A DNA stretch of 64,000 bases from Mytilus trossulus (lineage: Eukaryota > Mollusca > Bivalvia > Mytilida > Mytilidae): positions 49,771,878 through 49,835,877 of the forward strand of contig NC_086386.1 in assembly GCF_036588685.1 (NCBI RefSeq). The letters are read 5' to 3'. Under the pieces are notes generated by a model. The model had not been told where the DNA came from. It saw only the letters and a list, made by a program, of their open reading frames with translations, and searched no databases. The number at the start of each line of letters is the position of its first letter. Positions within the stretch are counted from its first letter, which is position 1. Shown piece after piece: positions 47,736 to 61,960 of the stretch. A program made the position numbers and the translations under genes.

Positions 47736-49009
47736 TTTTTTCAAATATTCAAAGTTTTGTTAACAGTTAATTTATAATTACAAACATATCAATGGCAACA
47801 GACCACCACAAAGCCGTGCAAATTGATAGAAATTGCACTATTTGGTTTTGCCAATGAAATAATTTTCAAATATTGCGAGTTATGTACACTTAATAAAGTA
47901 TATTCCCCAGTTCAAGAATGTTTTTGATGGTTTGCTGATCTAAAAAACAAGAATATCATCTTTACTTCTGAATTCACTGCATCTTTGACTAACGAATTGT
48001 CAATTAGATTGCAAAAATTGTCTGCAGTGAAAGAGGGTGTTTAGAAATATCGCGAAAATACTCCCGTAGTTGTTTCAACCATATGTGGATTCTAAAAAAA
48101 CTCCGAAAACAGTTTTGATAATTTTTATTATATGTATCAATCTAGATCTTTTTCTTCAATATAATTCTTACAACGCTGCAGATGGGATAGCAATACATAT
48201 TATACAACCACAAAACTGCTACACATACGTGTTCGCAATACGCATTGAAGTTTGCAGATTGGAATGAAAACAAACCACACATATGCGTCAAGTAATTTCA
48301 GAAGAATGATATTATTCTAGAAGATTTTCAACTGGCAGAAGAGAAACATGGCTAGTGGTACATAAAGACAACAGTAGTATACCGATGTTTAGAACTCATA
48401 AATAGATAGACAAAAAGAAATCTGTGTTATAAACCAAAGCCGAGGGAAACGCATACAATACAAGAAAATGACGACGCTACAATACAATGTAACAAAATTC
48501 GATGCGAATAACAAATAAATGCGATCTGTAGACGATGCGGACTAAGCGTCAGTTTTTTCAAACATCAGGGAAGGAGAAATGTTACAAAGAAGGAATGCAC
48601 CAACCATGAATGTAAATGCTACAGGTTAAACTTAGAAAAGATGGCAATTTAGAACTCAATGTACAAAGAGAGACACAATATGTCAAAATCAACAAGAAAG
48701 CTTTAGGTCCAAAAAACTGAATAAACACACCCTGTTGTTCGTCAACTTATCAACTGTTTAGATTTGTTGCCGTGCAATAATCTAACAAACAAACTACATT
48801 TACAGGTATTTATATTTCATCAAATGCTGATCCTGCAACACCATCTTCTCCCACCATACAACAAACTAATAAACAAATCATATTTACCAGGACTAAATTT
48901 AGTATATTAGCCAGACGCGAGTTTCGTCTACAAAAGACGACGCAGTCCTAAAAGTTTTGCAAAATACAGCTAAGGTAATCTATAAACCAGATCTTTTAAT
49001 ATGTCGTAG

Positions 49010-51200
49010 GTTTTAAAAACTATAACAGACAAATAATTTCTTCTAAATAATAAGTGGTGAATTTTTTTTTTTTGTGTGATAATTCTTTCACGAAACAAGA
49101 CACAATGTATAACAGCTTATAAAATTATGATGGTAAAGTTACTTACTAAGTGGCTTGAATTTTTCAAACACCGTAAGTAACAATTCATTCATTTCTTGCT
49201 TCATATATTTTCAGTATTTGAATTTTTTTGAATAGACAGTGATTTGTAAAGCTTCAATATAGAGTAATGGGTAGTATTTGATCTTATAATTAAGCCCGTG
49301 AGCGTAGTTATACATTATCACACTTAAAAAAAGTATCCTATTATGATTTGACCAGTTAGACGGTATACAAATCTTTCAATTTATTTGCCAAACAATATTT
49401 TTTGACGGTATAAATGTTAATTTTACGGGTTTTCTTGTATAACACATGTCTGGTTATCAGGATTGGTCAAAAGAAAGGACCCGTCTTTCATTTGATCAAT
49501 CCTAACACCCCTCGGTGTGTAATACTTAAAAAAAAAACATAACATATGCATAATCAATAATGTAATTCAGTAGCATAGAGTTCCAATAACGAAAAAAATT
49601 GTGAATCTAAATGGTTAAGAGCTCACAAGAAATCCTGCATAGGTAAAAATCATCTTGAATGAAAAGCAACCGCATTACAACGTAAAATTGACATGCGTCC
49701 GAATTTCGTAACAACCTAAAGCTAAAGTTTAATCTAAGCGTTCGTATTATAAAGAAATTTGATATCTTAACGAAAATATGAAATGAAAGTTAAATCTAAA
49801 ATGAATTCATATAGTTAAAGTAATACCGTGCTCTTCAAAAGATTCAAAACTGAAATTCGTTCATTAAATGTAAAAATCAAAGTCTGAAATACAAAAAAAA
49901 CCCAAACAATTGGAAAACAACTCATATTCATGACTTGGTACAGTCACTTCCTTATGTAGAACACGGTTAATTAAATCAGACATAAAATGAAGTGATAATT
50001 AGCAATTGTAGGACACCAGGCAACCTTCAAGTATGTTATAAAACGTTGTATTATACATAATCTAAGCCTTTACGTTTCATTTGAATATTAGGTTCAACCT
50101 GATAGTCGTTACGTTATTTACTTAAATCATCCGTTTAATTTTTCTGCTCAAGCTACCATGCATATGTGCACACTCAATCTTTCAATAATTTTTTTTAAAA
50201 TCTTTTAATTACTTTACTAGTTCGTTTTATTTTAAAGTTAAAGAGTTTTTGTAATGATACCGAATGACGAACATAATTCGTGTATGCCTAAGTAATATTG
50301 AATATTTATTTAAAGGGTGGAATTAATAACACAATAAATGTTCTTTAGCTTTAATTGCAATGCACTTGTCGAGTTAAATCATCACAAGTGATATTACACA
50401 ACAACGTGAACTGTAAATAATCCTTATTTTGAACAGATTTAGAATTATAAATTATTTATGTATATATATATATATTCGGTAACCGTAACGATGCAGCAAA
50501 TAACCTTATGTAATCTTTTTTTTCGTTTGCAATATTTTGAAGTACTGTTTGGGTTCTCTCAGAGGGAGGAAAGGAATGAATAATGAATTACTTAACTTAA
50601 TTGCATAATCAGACACGATATTGAATATTTAATTTGTTAAGTACTAGTATGCGTTTTTGATGCTTTTATCAAAATCTTAAAGTCTATAAGAAGTTGAGAT
50701 TGTAGATATTGCTGTCAGTGTTTTATGCAAATCAATGCACAAAACATTAATTATTTGATTCTTAATGTGGTTCGTAAAGTATTATATTTCATCGAAATAA
50801 TTCATCAGGTTTAGCTATTTAAATGCATAAAATGTATGAAGTAGTATTTTCATTAACTGGATAGTATTTTATGTACCATGCCATCATTCTTAAATATAAA
50901 TCAACATCTTATACGCTCAGGTGTTTCACATGCAATCTTTTATGGTAACAGTCTTTACAAAGCACACAAATGTCGACATTTACCTAAATTTAACAAAACA
51001 TTAAACAGACTTATTAAGGAGACTATAGTTATGATACTGTTGTCTTGTTATTGAAGATTGCATATTCTGGCTTAAGTATTGATTCACTTGTATGGTATTT
51101 GCATTGGAGATAAACACATGTATTCTTAAAGCAATTGTTGGCATGATATATAAAGATTATGTTCTTCTCGTATATTTTATGATGGTATGATACTTTAGCC
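49010..51200. other. host intergenic or intronic DNA, no gene seen
   Basis: AT-rich, no supported exon. A TA microsatellite is at 50459-50475. Confidence 0.4.
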
Positions 51201-51247
51201 CTAATAGGAGAGTATGGAACATCAAGACTGCCTTATATTGGTAATCA

Positions 51248-51325
51248 TCATTATATGCAGTGGTCACAACATTATATGCAGTGGCTACAACATTATATAC
51301 AGTGGCTACATCATTATATACAGCG
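51248..51325 (-). repeat. 21-bp tandem repeat, about four units
   Basis: Units of the type CATTATATGCAGTGGCTACAA, with small changes. On the minus strand the repeat is open and encodes VYNVVATAYNVVTTAYND-like repeats inside an ~85-codon frame; this could be a tyrosine-rich tail but has no clear splice sites, so it is kept as a repeat. Confidence 0.6.
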
Positions 51326-51520
51326 GGACCCACAGGGATGGCTCCCATCTCAATAATATCTAGTTGTTCTATTCTAAGTTTTAGCGAAATGAACTTGTAA
51401 TCAGCATGAAAATAACCAAGCCCATATTGAATTGGGATCCAGGTTGTACAAATGCAGACATCTGCTAGAAAGTACTCAACTCACAGAATTAAAAAGGGAA
51501 GATAAATATGTCAAATAGAT

Positions 51521-51730
51521 TACTGTAAATTCAGAAATTATTGCGTGCATTTATTATTGCGATTTTGTCATTTTAGACTTGAATGCGATTTTAATTTTTA
51601 CGATTTTGAGAAAAATCCTGTTAAAATCATATCAAATATTTCAAAATGCGAGTTTGATTTATTGCGTTTACAACTCAGTCGCATTTTTCGCAATAATAAA
51701 AACCTCGCATTAATTTCTGAATTTACAGTA
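51521..51730. mobile_element. 210-bp MITE with TA duplication
   Basis: Inverted ends CTGTAAATTCAGAAATTA and TAATTTCTGAATTTACAG, flanked by TA on both sides (51521-51522 and 51729-51730). The core is rich in GCGATTTT / AAAATGCGA. The TA target fits a Tc1/mariner-derived MITE. Confidence 0.8.
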
Positions 51731-52574
51731 TCTCGCAGCAGGAGGTGTGCTTCAGCTGGCCCCTTATCATAATTGTATACACTTTTAGCAAAAAAGAAAC
51801 TTAGTAAAATGACAAATAATCAGCATGAGCACACATTTCTAACATTTACTGACATGCCAGCTCCATATCTTGATCGAATTAATAGGAAAATTATGTCTTC
51901 ATCATATTTAAATAAAGCACGATCCCACCCGTTAAGAGCTTAGAATCATGCCATCATAAATAACATTCATCATAACAACAGAAACCATGTCATAACAGCA
52001 ACTGCTTTCTAAATGCATGGCCCAGATGATCGATTCTAAGCACGAATAAAAATGACAACTAAACGAAAGATAGCAAGGACCGATCTACGAGTACTTTCAG
52101 ATACTGAAAAAAATATAACCAAACACAATTGACATGACTTGTATAGCATCTCAGCCAGCGATTCTGTGATTGATCTAATTAAGTTTTTGTATGATCTTTT
52201 TTTGAACTTTAGCATACGGAGATAAACAAAGGTTGTTTTAGTTTTCAACTTTTGACTTCAGAACAAATAATACGGAAAGGGGGAAAGCTGCATAACTATG
52301 TATTTCTTTAACGTCATATAACAGCAAGCAAAATATTAACCAGTTTACCTCAATACTTCCTTATAATCAAGGAAATCAATGTTAAGATTTCAGTATTTTT
52401 AAATTGAAAAAGTAGCAAAGTTGTTTTGTACAAGTGTATTAAACGACATGAACCATACGTATTACTTTACTATTTAACTTTCGATAATGATTTAACGATT
52501 ATGTATCCTTGTGTTGATTTAATGCTAAACATATGGAAATTTTATAGAAAATCCAGAAATTTTGTATTTGCGCC

Positions 52575-52750
52575 ATTCGCGTGTTTCGTCTACAAAAGAA
52601 TTATCAGGGACGCTCCATTAAAAAAAAGGCCATATAAATGACGACGTTGCAGAGCATTAAAGGCCAAACAAATGCTAAAAGTTTTGCCAAATACAGCTAA
52701 GATAATCTGATCCTGAGATATGCACCGATATGGTCAAAAATATATAGGAA
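52575..52750 (+). mobile_element. SINE-like mussel repeat, fragment
   Basis: GCGTGTTTCGTCTACAAAAG, TCAGGGACGCTCC, AAAGGCCA, GTTTTGCCAAATACAGC, in the same order as 47525-47735. Confidence 0.6.
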
Positions 52751-52759
52751 TCTTGGTTT

Positions 52760-54960
52760 GGTTTTGGAATAGGCACGACATTTGCAAGATTTCGGATAGA
52801 TTTTAGAAGTGCTACCAGCGGAGATTGCGATAAATGCTTTACTAGTTGATAGTAGATATTATCCGAACCATAGCCAATATCATGAAGTCCACTGAGTTAG
52901 TAAAAACCAAATGATCAAATATGTAATATGTTATCTCTATCATTTAAAAAAAATAATTTAAAATTGATTTAAACTGTTTATTCACTTACCTGAGATGACG
53001 ATTTTTTTATAGTGTAAAATCCATAAAGTCATACAGTACAAATGCAGTCAATAATTTGTATGCCTATTAAGTACAGATCGATGTGAATTTATACATTTGA
53101 AAAAATTGCAAAAATTTGTGATAAAATATTGAAAACAATTTAATAAAGCAAGACATATTTCATTTTCTTCTTGAGAAAAAAAAAACCTCGAGATTCTCCA
53201 CGAAATAATTTTAAAACCTGTAGAACAAGTCTAGAATGATTGAAGCATGTTTAAATCAGCATGCATATTTATAATATACTATCAAGAAATGAAAATATGC
53301 TTATTGGTACCAGACCAAAAGGACGAGTCGAATGATTATATACATGTAGCCAACATTTCGCCATCTTCGATGTCGTTTGCATCTACATTCATATTTCGAT
53401 TAGTTTTCCTTTACAGTAGTCTCTTATAATAAATAAAATTGTATCTTAGGCAAACTTTTATAAATTTTTTTAATATATTTTGCTTATTTTACTTCTGAAT
53501 AGGTCTCTTTTTATTGCTGACATATAGTAACAGTACAAGAAAACAAAATCAATCACCAACAACTTTGTTCAATTTATGAAACCTAAAGAGAAGCTTTTAC
53601 ATACATGTTAAGAAGATAACATCTGAAGCAAAGTTTATAAACATATTGTGTTTATTTGTATTTTTTCTCTCTAATAGATGGAATTTGGTTTGAACAATAA
53701 ATATAACTTGAAGCGTTAGTACAACAACACCAAATAATATCTCAATACCTATATTTACATGTTCACAAGTATATGCAGTCTTTGCATGATTTTTTTTTAA
53801 TTGTTGAGGTGTATTTGTTATGGTAATAACATGTAATAACATTCAAACGCATTATATTATTCTTGAAGGCAACAACAAAATAATGACAAAAAATGAATGT
53901 CTTATCACCTTTCTACAACGAAACACATTTAATATTATATTGCAATATGCAAATAAAGGCGGAAAAATCCAAAATGGCAATTTTATAAAAAGGACTAATG
54001 AAAATCAGCATGACAATATCATTTAAAGAGTAGGCTCGTGCAATAAAGTTGATTGTTGTTTTCTAAATGTCAAGTCTTTTCATTACTGAATAAAACATAG
54101 CGTTCTTGCATATAGACTGCAAACTCAGAGTCTATCGAGTTATCGTATAACATGATGAATGATTACATGATTACATGCTGCATAAATCAAGCGATATTCA
54201 ATTTCTTGTTAACATTCCCATAATTTAGGTTGCTGATTATAATTTACATTTCTAGTGTTTGAAAGATAAGTGCAAATACTTCTTATCGCATATAATATAT
54301 CTTAATCTGACAGTCGTGGTAGTGTTAGCAAAAACTATTCACTTACATTGTTATTTATGCTCATTTGAAAAATCTTATATTATGTCGTGTGAATAATTAA
54401 TTATAATAATGTTTGAGATACAATGGATAATCGTTGGTGTGCATGCTTTTAAAAAATTCAGGTTCATTATTAGGGATGTGATTGATTGTCAATAAGGAAA
54501 CTATCCAGCCTTATTTAAAATGATGTATAATTGACAACAACAAAAACTCCTTATAAAAAATTTCCAGGAGAATTGATTACTGAAAAATGATGTTAACCCT
54601 TATTTTGATCAACACAAAAACATATATGTTTTCTTCTAAGCCATATGTAAAAAAAACTCATTATAGATACCCCGACTAGATTTAGTATATACGCCAGGCG
54701 TATTATTATAAAAGCACATTATTCTCAAATGAAAATAGAAAGTGAATCTTTGCAATGTCAAAAACTTCTATGTTAACACAAATAATAGCCAAAAAGAAAA
54801 TTCGTCAAGTCGAATTCTAGGAATGTTACCTCGTTTTGGCTGCCAACTAAAAGTATATAACGGCTATTATGGGTAATTGAAACAATATATCATTCATCAT
54901 AGTTTTTTTTTACAAGTCCTTAGTGCATTACTCAATAAAACTAATATTATAGGTACTCAT
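52760..54960. other. host intergenic or intronic DNA, no gene seen
   Basis: Short open frames only; none with convincing splice sites or domains. Confidence 0.4.
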
Positions 54961-54962
54961 AC

Positions 54963-55151
54963 TATAGCAATACCGAAGTAGCCCATTACTGCTGAAGATA
55001 TTCTGTAATCCGATGCTGAAATCTTTTTATTTCGATAGGCAGACGTTGTTTTTGTATCTATTATTAAATTTTGACGAGTAGTTTCCAAATCGGTCTTCAA
55101 GATCAAACGAAGTGCGTCTCGGGATAAATTAAGACCATTCAAAGACTCCAT
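54963..55151 (-). CDS. host exon: juxtamembrane stalk and start of a transmembrane segment
   Basis: Minus-strand frame of 63 codons from ATG at 55151 (preceded in frame by TAA) to donor GCTATA|GTATGAGT. Sequence: LILKTDLETTRQNLIIDTKTTSAYRNK, basic KK, then ISSAVMGYFGIAI, the beginning of a membrane helix that must continue in the next exon. This order (amphipathic stalk, TS-Y-R-K motif, IGY/MGY helix) resembles the C-terminal part of membrane proteins I have seen in bivalve gene models. A possible internal acceptor (AATGGAG|TC) means it may be an internal exon rather than the first. Confidence 0.5.
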
Positions 55152-55739
55152 TTACCACAAATTAAACAATTTTGATGAGTACAATTTTTGTTCATTGAAG
55201 AAATAGTTGTTGTCTTTTGTTTGATCTTTTGTGTTGTTCGAAAGTTTTCTGTAAAGAAAATTATATGTAAACTGAAGATGTGTGTTATGATGGTTTACTG
55301 TTCACCTGATGGATAAACGAAACAGGAAGTGAAATTTAAAACTCTTAATTGCAAATCATAAATATGACAGTTCCGTTGGTTGATAAAGATTGATTTAATC
55401 AGGTTTTATTTATGGTAAAATTTTTTTAGAATTCACCATTGGAGTCGTTATGATTGTCTTTCTTGTTTGCAGATTTTTTTTCAGGGATTCACAAATGCAC
55501 ATGTTGAATGCGTAAGCATCCCTACTACAAATGTAATTGCAGTGATCACTTATTATAATACTCATTCGTGTTTTAATAACGTTTTCTATGCAATGTTAAC
55601 CACAATAAAAACAAATAATTTCGGAGAATGATTTCATATAATCTGATACATATGCAAATTGATGATTATCTATGTGATATGTAGTACCTTATGCAGTCTT
55701 TTTAGATAATAATAAATTTTCAGACGTTTTATTACCTAC

Positions 55740-56490
55740 AGATGTAAAAATATAAACAGCTTTTGTTTCGGGAGGTGTAACCTTCTCGTAAGTATGAATA
55801 AACAGCTGCGCCATGAGCGCATGATACGCCCGACGTCTTGTGTGGAAGTTTTATGCAATAATCATAAATAGTTTCTGAGAAAGTTTTAAGCAATAATATT
55901 GGCAGGACATGTGAAACCCCCAACCCTGTTTTTTGTTTTACAAAATACTAAATATCACTTAAATAAAATTTTGAATCAAAACCAAAAAGTATACAGATCT
56001 TTAGATCAATATAACAAAGAAGTAAGTGTGTAAAGTTTTAAGCAAAACTCATAAATCGTTTTTGAGGTATGGTGCAACATGTAAAAAAACCCTCACCCGT
56101 TTTTACAAAATACCCAATAACTCAAAAATAAAATTTTGAATCATCACAAAAAAGTATATAGATATTAAGATTAATATAACTAAGAAGTGTTTAAAATTTT
56201 AAGCCATAATCAAGAATCGTGTTTGAGATACGGTGCGACATGTGAAAAAAAACACACCCCTGATTTAGTTACAAAGTGCCGTAACTCAAAAAGTTTTAAT
56301 CTTATTTTCCCCAAAAAGAATACAGATCATTTGACCATCATAAGACACAACTATGTTATGTTTCATGAAATTTGGATAAGTCGTTCTTAAGTTATGGTGC
56401 GACATGTTTAGGCCGCACAGACGGACGAACGGACACCGGACATTTGTATACCATAATACGTCCCGTCAAAATTTTGACCGGCGTATAAAA
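55740..56490 (+). repeat. degenerate tandem repeat with GGACGAACGGAC end
   Basis: Four or so ~150-bp units containing GTGCGACATGTGAAAAAAA, CTCAAAAAG, GTATACAGATC. It ends with ACAGACGGACGAACGGACAC and CGTCCCGTCAAAATTTTGAC. I recognise this as a common bivalve repeat; its frames are not genes. Confidence 0.6.
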
Positions 56491-56599
56491 ATGGTTATTT
56501 GGCCTTTTTAACTTTTTTGGATTCGAGCGTCACTGATGCGTCTTTTGTAGACGAAACGCACGTCTGGCGTATATACTAAATTTAGTCCTGGTTTCTATG

Positions 56600-58010
56600 A
56601 TGAATTTATTAACATGTAATTGTTGTATTAAATAGTCATTTGCTCATCTATTCACCATAGAAGCACGATGCCATTCTATTTCTAGAAAAATAAAATCACT
56701 TTAAATATACATAGAAGCTGTGTCTGCTTAGCTCTTTGTGTAGTGACAACTGCAAATTATACCCTGTCCCTCGGATTTCATATGATTAAGAAATACAAGG
56801 CTTTAGAATATTTATAAAGTGACTAGAAAATCAGCATACAATTGTTATATTGCACTTCTTGTGTTGGAGATATACAAATAGGAACTGAGCAAAAAAGGTC
56901 TGGATTGTAAATGAATATAACAGTATCGAAAATATATTATATGTATATAATTAAATTATCTAACTCCTTACTTTTTGATTTTTACTTTCTTTAAACGGAT
57001 ATCCGACTTAATGAAAAAAAAGGTGGATCTGGAGAGAAGCACAGTTTGTTCCAATTTGAATGCAGACAACAAACTGGAAAACCATACCTTCAATCTCAAC
57101 ACATGCTGTTAAATGAGAAACTGTAGCTTACTGATCCTTTGTTCTACTGTGTAGCATGCATGTTTTATCTTTAAATTTAAAATATAAACAAAATCCTGAA
57201 TTGTATACCAATACAACAAACTGGAAGCGTATTGTACACACGTTTTAAAGAACTTTTAGAAATTACACTTTAAATGATATGAAGTGTCTCATGATAACTA
57301 GACTATACAAGTAATAAGTCGCATGTTCAAACACTTTTTTTTTATTACAACGTTTGACAAGGAAACATTTATAACAATATTTAGTCCATAGCATTCTTAA
57401 GAAAAAAAACTAGTTGAAAATTTAAAATGCAACATGGAAAGGTCATCAAAGATACTTGTGAAAATCATGAACTTTTATGTTGTAGCCTGACATTACTTGA
57501 AATTCGTAACAAAAAAATATAAAACTCGCTATTATTGAGCTTAAAAGGGACACCCATACAGGAGAAGGTCGAGAACGCTGATTTCTATTTTTCTTTTAAG
57601 TTGTTCTATAACCATAAATTGCTTTTGTGTTAAAAATAGTTGATAACTTATTCTTTATAGACCATTGAAAGGCATGGGTATTTCCTTCATTATCTCTATT
57701 CTTAGATTTGTTCATCTATTTTCTTTGTATTTGACAATTGGACATACTTATTTAACCCTCGGAAAGTTTAAACATAAAGACCATGCACTTGGATTTTTTT
57801 CTTTAACTAAACCGAATACAGTAAATGTTGAAAGTAACGAATTTGTTTTTACATGCAAATTTCTACTATTCAAACTCGTTGTAAGAGTTCATTTAATAGA
57901 AACAAGAAGAAGGTGACATTATGTCTTTTATGTAGTTGCCATATTTGTTATAATATTTTAATAATAACTAATAAATTTTATGAGCAGGCAAGTTGTTTTA
58001 AATGGGTTTA
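56600..58010. other. host intergenic or intronic DNA, no gene seen
   Basis: An open frame at 57665-57916 (+) follows a weak acceptor, but shows no family features; left uncalled. Confidence 0.35.
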
Positions 58011-58016
58011 ATGTTA

Positions 58017-58285
58017 CTAACTTGTATATGTTGAGTTGTAAACGGTTAATCCTTCTTCTATACTGTAAGTTAACTTTGAATGCGTTACTTGGTCTATGTT
58101 CGGAGGAGAACTAGATACCAATGAATGTGTAGGTTTCCTGTAAGTACTTCTGATAGAACGAGTTGTTTCATCAACAATTACTTCTGGTGTTGAAAATGCC
58201 ACTTGGCTATGAATGGACGTGAATTTTGCTGTTGATTCTGTTGCAATGTCGCCTCTGTTTAAAGTAACTGGGAGTTTTAAGCCAG
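58017..58285 (-). CDS. terminal host exon, Ser/Thr-rich tail
   Basis: Minus strand: acceptor TTTGTCTGTAG, then two bases of a split codon, then 88 residues to TGA or TAG at 58017 (LKLPVTLNRGDIATES .. STPEVIVDETTRSIRS .. YNSTYTS). Rich in Ser, Thr and Val, no cysteine, no membrane helix: looks like the C-terminal tail of a receptor or a linker. A donor at 63614 on the same strand has the matching phase (ends with one base, G+CT = Ala), so these may be neighbouring exons with a 5.3-kb intron. Confidence 0.5.
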
Positions 58286-60061
58286 CTACAGACAAAAAAA
58301 AGTAAACAAATTTGTATTTAGGTTTTAAAATGTCTAACAAAAATATCAAACATTGTTATATTAAAAAACAAAATCAGGATCAATTTGGTCAACTATTCTT
58401 TATCTCTATAGGTAAAATCATAAAAAATACTAAATTCCTAGAAAATTTAAGATGATCAAAATTAAAGAAAAATCAAAAGTTTAAAACACATCAAACCAAT
58501 GGATAACAACCGTTATATTCCTGACTTGGTAAAGGCCTTTTCTGAAGTAGAAATGGGTGTATTAAACATGTTTTTTTTAGCTAGCTCATATTCAATTATC
58601 ATTCTACAAGAATGATTAATTATTTTTGAGAATATATGAACTTATAGTCATCACCTGCATTAATTTGCAATATTATAAACAGAACATCATGTTTGTAAAT
58701 TAACAGTCCAAAGATTACAAGAAATGTATTTATTTTTACTGAAACTGTGTCAAAACCAGTCATGTCTTTTCTTTATTTATGATGAATTACGATGTTCTGT
58801 TTTACCTTTATCCTCTCAAACGTTCGGTTAATCAGAAACGTGTGCCATGATAATACAAATATGTATCATACATGTATTATACCGCTTGTAGATAATGACT
58901 CTTCATAAACAATGTATGTGTTTGAAAATTAGGGCAGCCATTTTTAAGGAAAGCTTGACCCATATCTTCTTTATATTTAGATAATTTTTGTATATTTATA
59001 GTTTTCATAACTATTGATCTTGATTGTCATTGATAATTTCGTAAAACGCGCGTCTGGCGTAAGTACAAAATTTAATACTGGTATCCAGTGTATATAAAGT
59101 GCGAATCCAGCTAGTTCATTTTTACTGTTATATGCGGGTATGTCTATTGTAGAATAAAGGATCATGGGAAAACTGTATTTGTTTACGTTTTGAAAATATA
59201 AAGTTAAAGGATTTTAAGTTAAGTTTTAACATATTTTCATTGTGATATGTCTTTATAATATACAAACATAGCATTAAAGTTCAAATAAGTGTTATGAAAG
59301 CATCGTAATATAATAGCATATCGATTATTGAAAGCGAACCATTTTAACTATAGATGCGATGAATTATCACTGTTAGTGCAATCATTATTAATGTAGAATT
59401 TTCAAAGATGCGAGGAATTTTTATTGTTGAATTATGTGATAAATGCACTTGCAACAAATGAAAAAATAATTTAGTTGATGACTTTAGGATTTATGAAACA
59501 TGTATTTTCAAATTGAAATACAAACTCCTCATTCATTCTTCATCAAATATATCTTTTCAAACTTGTAACAAAAGCGATTCTCAAAATTTCATATTGTATT
59601 CTTCTGATTACGTTTCTCCTTGATTTTAACTTATATAGGGAATCACTGGAAGGTGACAGCAGCGGGCCCTCTTAGGCAGTCAGTGGGCCCCTACTTATGA
59701 AAAATTCTAGATCCTCGAATGGATACTACCGTAGAGGTAAAACCATGCACATTTGGGTTATTGTACGTGAAATGCATGCTACAGTTCATTTTTGTTGATC
59801 TTACACCCTTTGGAACTCTATGTGGGCTATTTCATCAACTAGGCAAAAAAATCCCCAAACTAGATACACGGTTAGATTCAGCATGTCAACGAATTCCAAA
59901 TATCTATATTAAAGGACTTTTGTCTATAAATTTGGACCCCACAAAATTGAAAAAGGGACCAAAAATATTAAAAAAAATGCATGCATCGGATACATTTGTT
60001 CTTGAAGGCATGACTGCAACAATAGGATGAATATACAAAAATATCTTATTCTTGGGTCTCA

Positions 60062-60400
60062 TTGGGGGGTTCTGATCCCGGATCCCGCTTACTGTTTTGT
60101 CAGATTCCCGTATTCAGCTTATTGTTTTGTCAGATTCCCGTATCCCGCTTATACTTTGCAGTTCTAATTTTTATCCGTGTCTTGCTAGACTTCATTTCCC
60201 GTTTTTCACTACACAATCATTTGACTTTCACCTGTCACGCTTGCAAAAACTCGGCAATCCGGCGTGACGCTTATACCCAAATGCGACCCACTATTTTACT
60301 CTATTTTGACTCATATTAAGCCCATTATAAATATATTAAAAAAGTAGCGTATATTTTTTATCCCTTTTTATCCCGTCTCGTTTCGTTTTTGAGCCACATA
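60062..60400 (+). repeat. dispersed repeat with short tandem units (TTTTGTCAGATTCCCG)
   Basis: Repeated GCTTACTGTTTTGTCAGATT / CCCGTAT units, then TTTCACCTGTCACGC and TCCCGTCTCGTTTCG. I recognise the family from mussel sequences. The open frames inside (60062-60319) are repeat-derived. Confidence 0.55.
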
Positions 60401-60404
60401 TAGA

Positions 60405-60600
60405 TGTCGTATGTGACAATGAGACAACTCTCCATCCGAGTCACAATTTATAAAAGAAGACCATTATACGTCAAAATACGGTCTTCAACATGGAGTCTTG
60501 GCTCACACCGAACAGCAAGTTATAAAGGGCTCCAGTGTAAAACCTTTTAAACGGGAAAACAAAGGTGCAATCTATATCAAGATGTACGTAATTAGTTGTG
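60405..60600 (+). repeat. diverged mussel repeat (GACAATGAGACAACTCTCC family)
   Basis: GACAATGAGACAACTCTCC, TACGGTCTTCAACATGGAG, GGCTCACACCGAACAGC, AAAGGGCTCC: related in layout to the ATGAGACAACTATCCAC family at 10945. Confidence 0.55.
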
Positions 60601-61814
60601 AAGTGTCATGGAAATGGATAAAAAAAATAAGGATAAAGATCCCTATACGCTTTTTAAGAAACTAAATGGAATACATTTGAAATTAATGTTATTTCTATTG
60701 AATTTATTAGAGTGTTTTAAAACCAAACTTTCATCCGTAAGTTAATTTTCATCAAATCTTTCTCTTACTTTATCTATTGTTTGAGCAAGTCGGCTAAATT
60801 AAGGCTTTACAGCTAATTTCCTAATGCATGTAAAGCAAAACTTTGGTTGGCTTGCTTTGTTTGTATAATTGTTTATACAAACTTTGTAAATAAGATTGAC
60901 ATTTTTAAACAATATGAATAGGCATAGTTTAACCTGTATTTTTAATATTTGAATTAAATTGGGTGTTATCATAATGATTATCCAATAAAAAAAAGCAAGC
61001 AAATCAACTAAAGTCTTGCTCTACATGCTTAAAGAAATGAGCTGTAATAGATAAAATAAAATAAAATTATACAGTGAAAATGCACCGCATATACAATAAT
61101 AATGATTCGCTCCACAGTGAAAATGAAAGAATAGTATCATTATTCGACAGTAAACATGACTAGCATTACGAAATCATCATAGTGGAATTTAGTTAAATAT
61201 GAAGAAACTGAATGACAAAACATATTCTACGTTATACAACTTTAATAATTGTATTAAAATGATTATTTTTTACTGCAACAACATCTAACCTGTTAGTTAT
61301 AAAGCACCTGCACGATCTGTTCGTGAAATGTCCTAAATATTCACCTATTTTGGTATATATTTCACAGCTGGATGACTTTAGGCGCGATAAAACCCCGCTT
61401 GCATCTCTTACTTTGTTTTATTAGTATTATGTATTTCTGAACATATACATTTTAACTAATTTTCTTGATTTTCTTCAAAAATTAAAAAAAGTTCGTCTGT
61501 TTATTTATCATTCTACAGTAGACATTTATGGCATATACAGTAAAAATGATATTTTAGGATCCGCACTTTACATACACTGGTATCTATGAGTTTATTTGTA
61601 CAATTTAATGAAATCTTAACCAAATATAAATAACAAAACAAAGATATGAATTCGGTGAAAACCATACTTTTGACCTTTAATGGTTTTTTTTTTATATAAA
61701 TTTTTACTTTGATGGAGAGTCACCCATACCACATCTTTCTATATCTATATGTTGAATAATGTTTATTTGAAAATAACGAAAACTATCAATCATTCGACTA
61801 TTCACTCATCATAA

Positions 61815-61960
61815 AATTGAGAATGGGAAGAGGGAATTTGTCAAAGAGACAACAACCTGATCACAGAGCAGATAACAGCCGAAGTCCACCAATGGGTCTT
61901 AATGCAGTGAGAAAATCCAGAGGCGTGCTTCAGCTGGGCCGTCAAAAAAATATTTACTAG
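61815..61960 (-). repeat. dispersed mussel repeat (GAGAATGGGAAGAGGG type)
   Basis: Inverse of the family at 13470-13612: AAAGAGACAACAACCTGA, AGAGCAGATAACAGCCGA, ending AGGCGTGCTTCAGCTGG. Confidence 0.55.

Noticed and set aside
55490..55516. 27-base microexon between TTTTTTTTCAG and GTAAGC
   Set aside because: Too short and unsupported without transcripts; nearest + strand exon is 11 kb away.
59719..60319. Two open frames of 103 and 85 codons on the + strand
   Set aside because: The second is clearly made of short tandem repeats; the first has no domain and adjoins repeat sequence.
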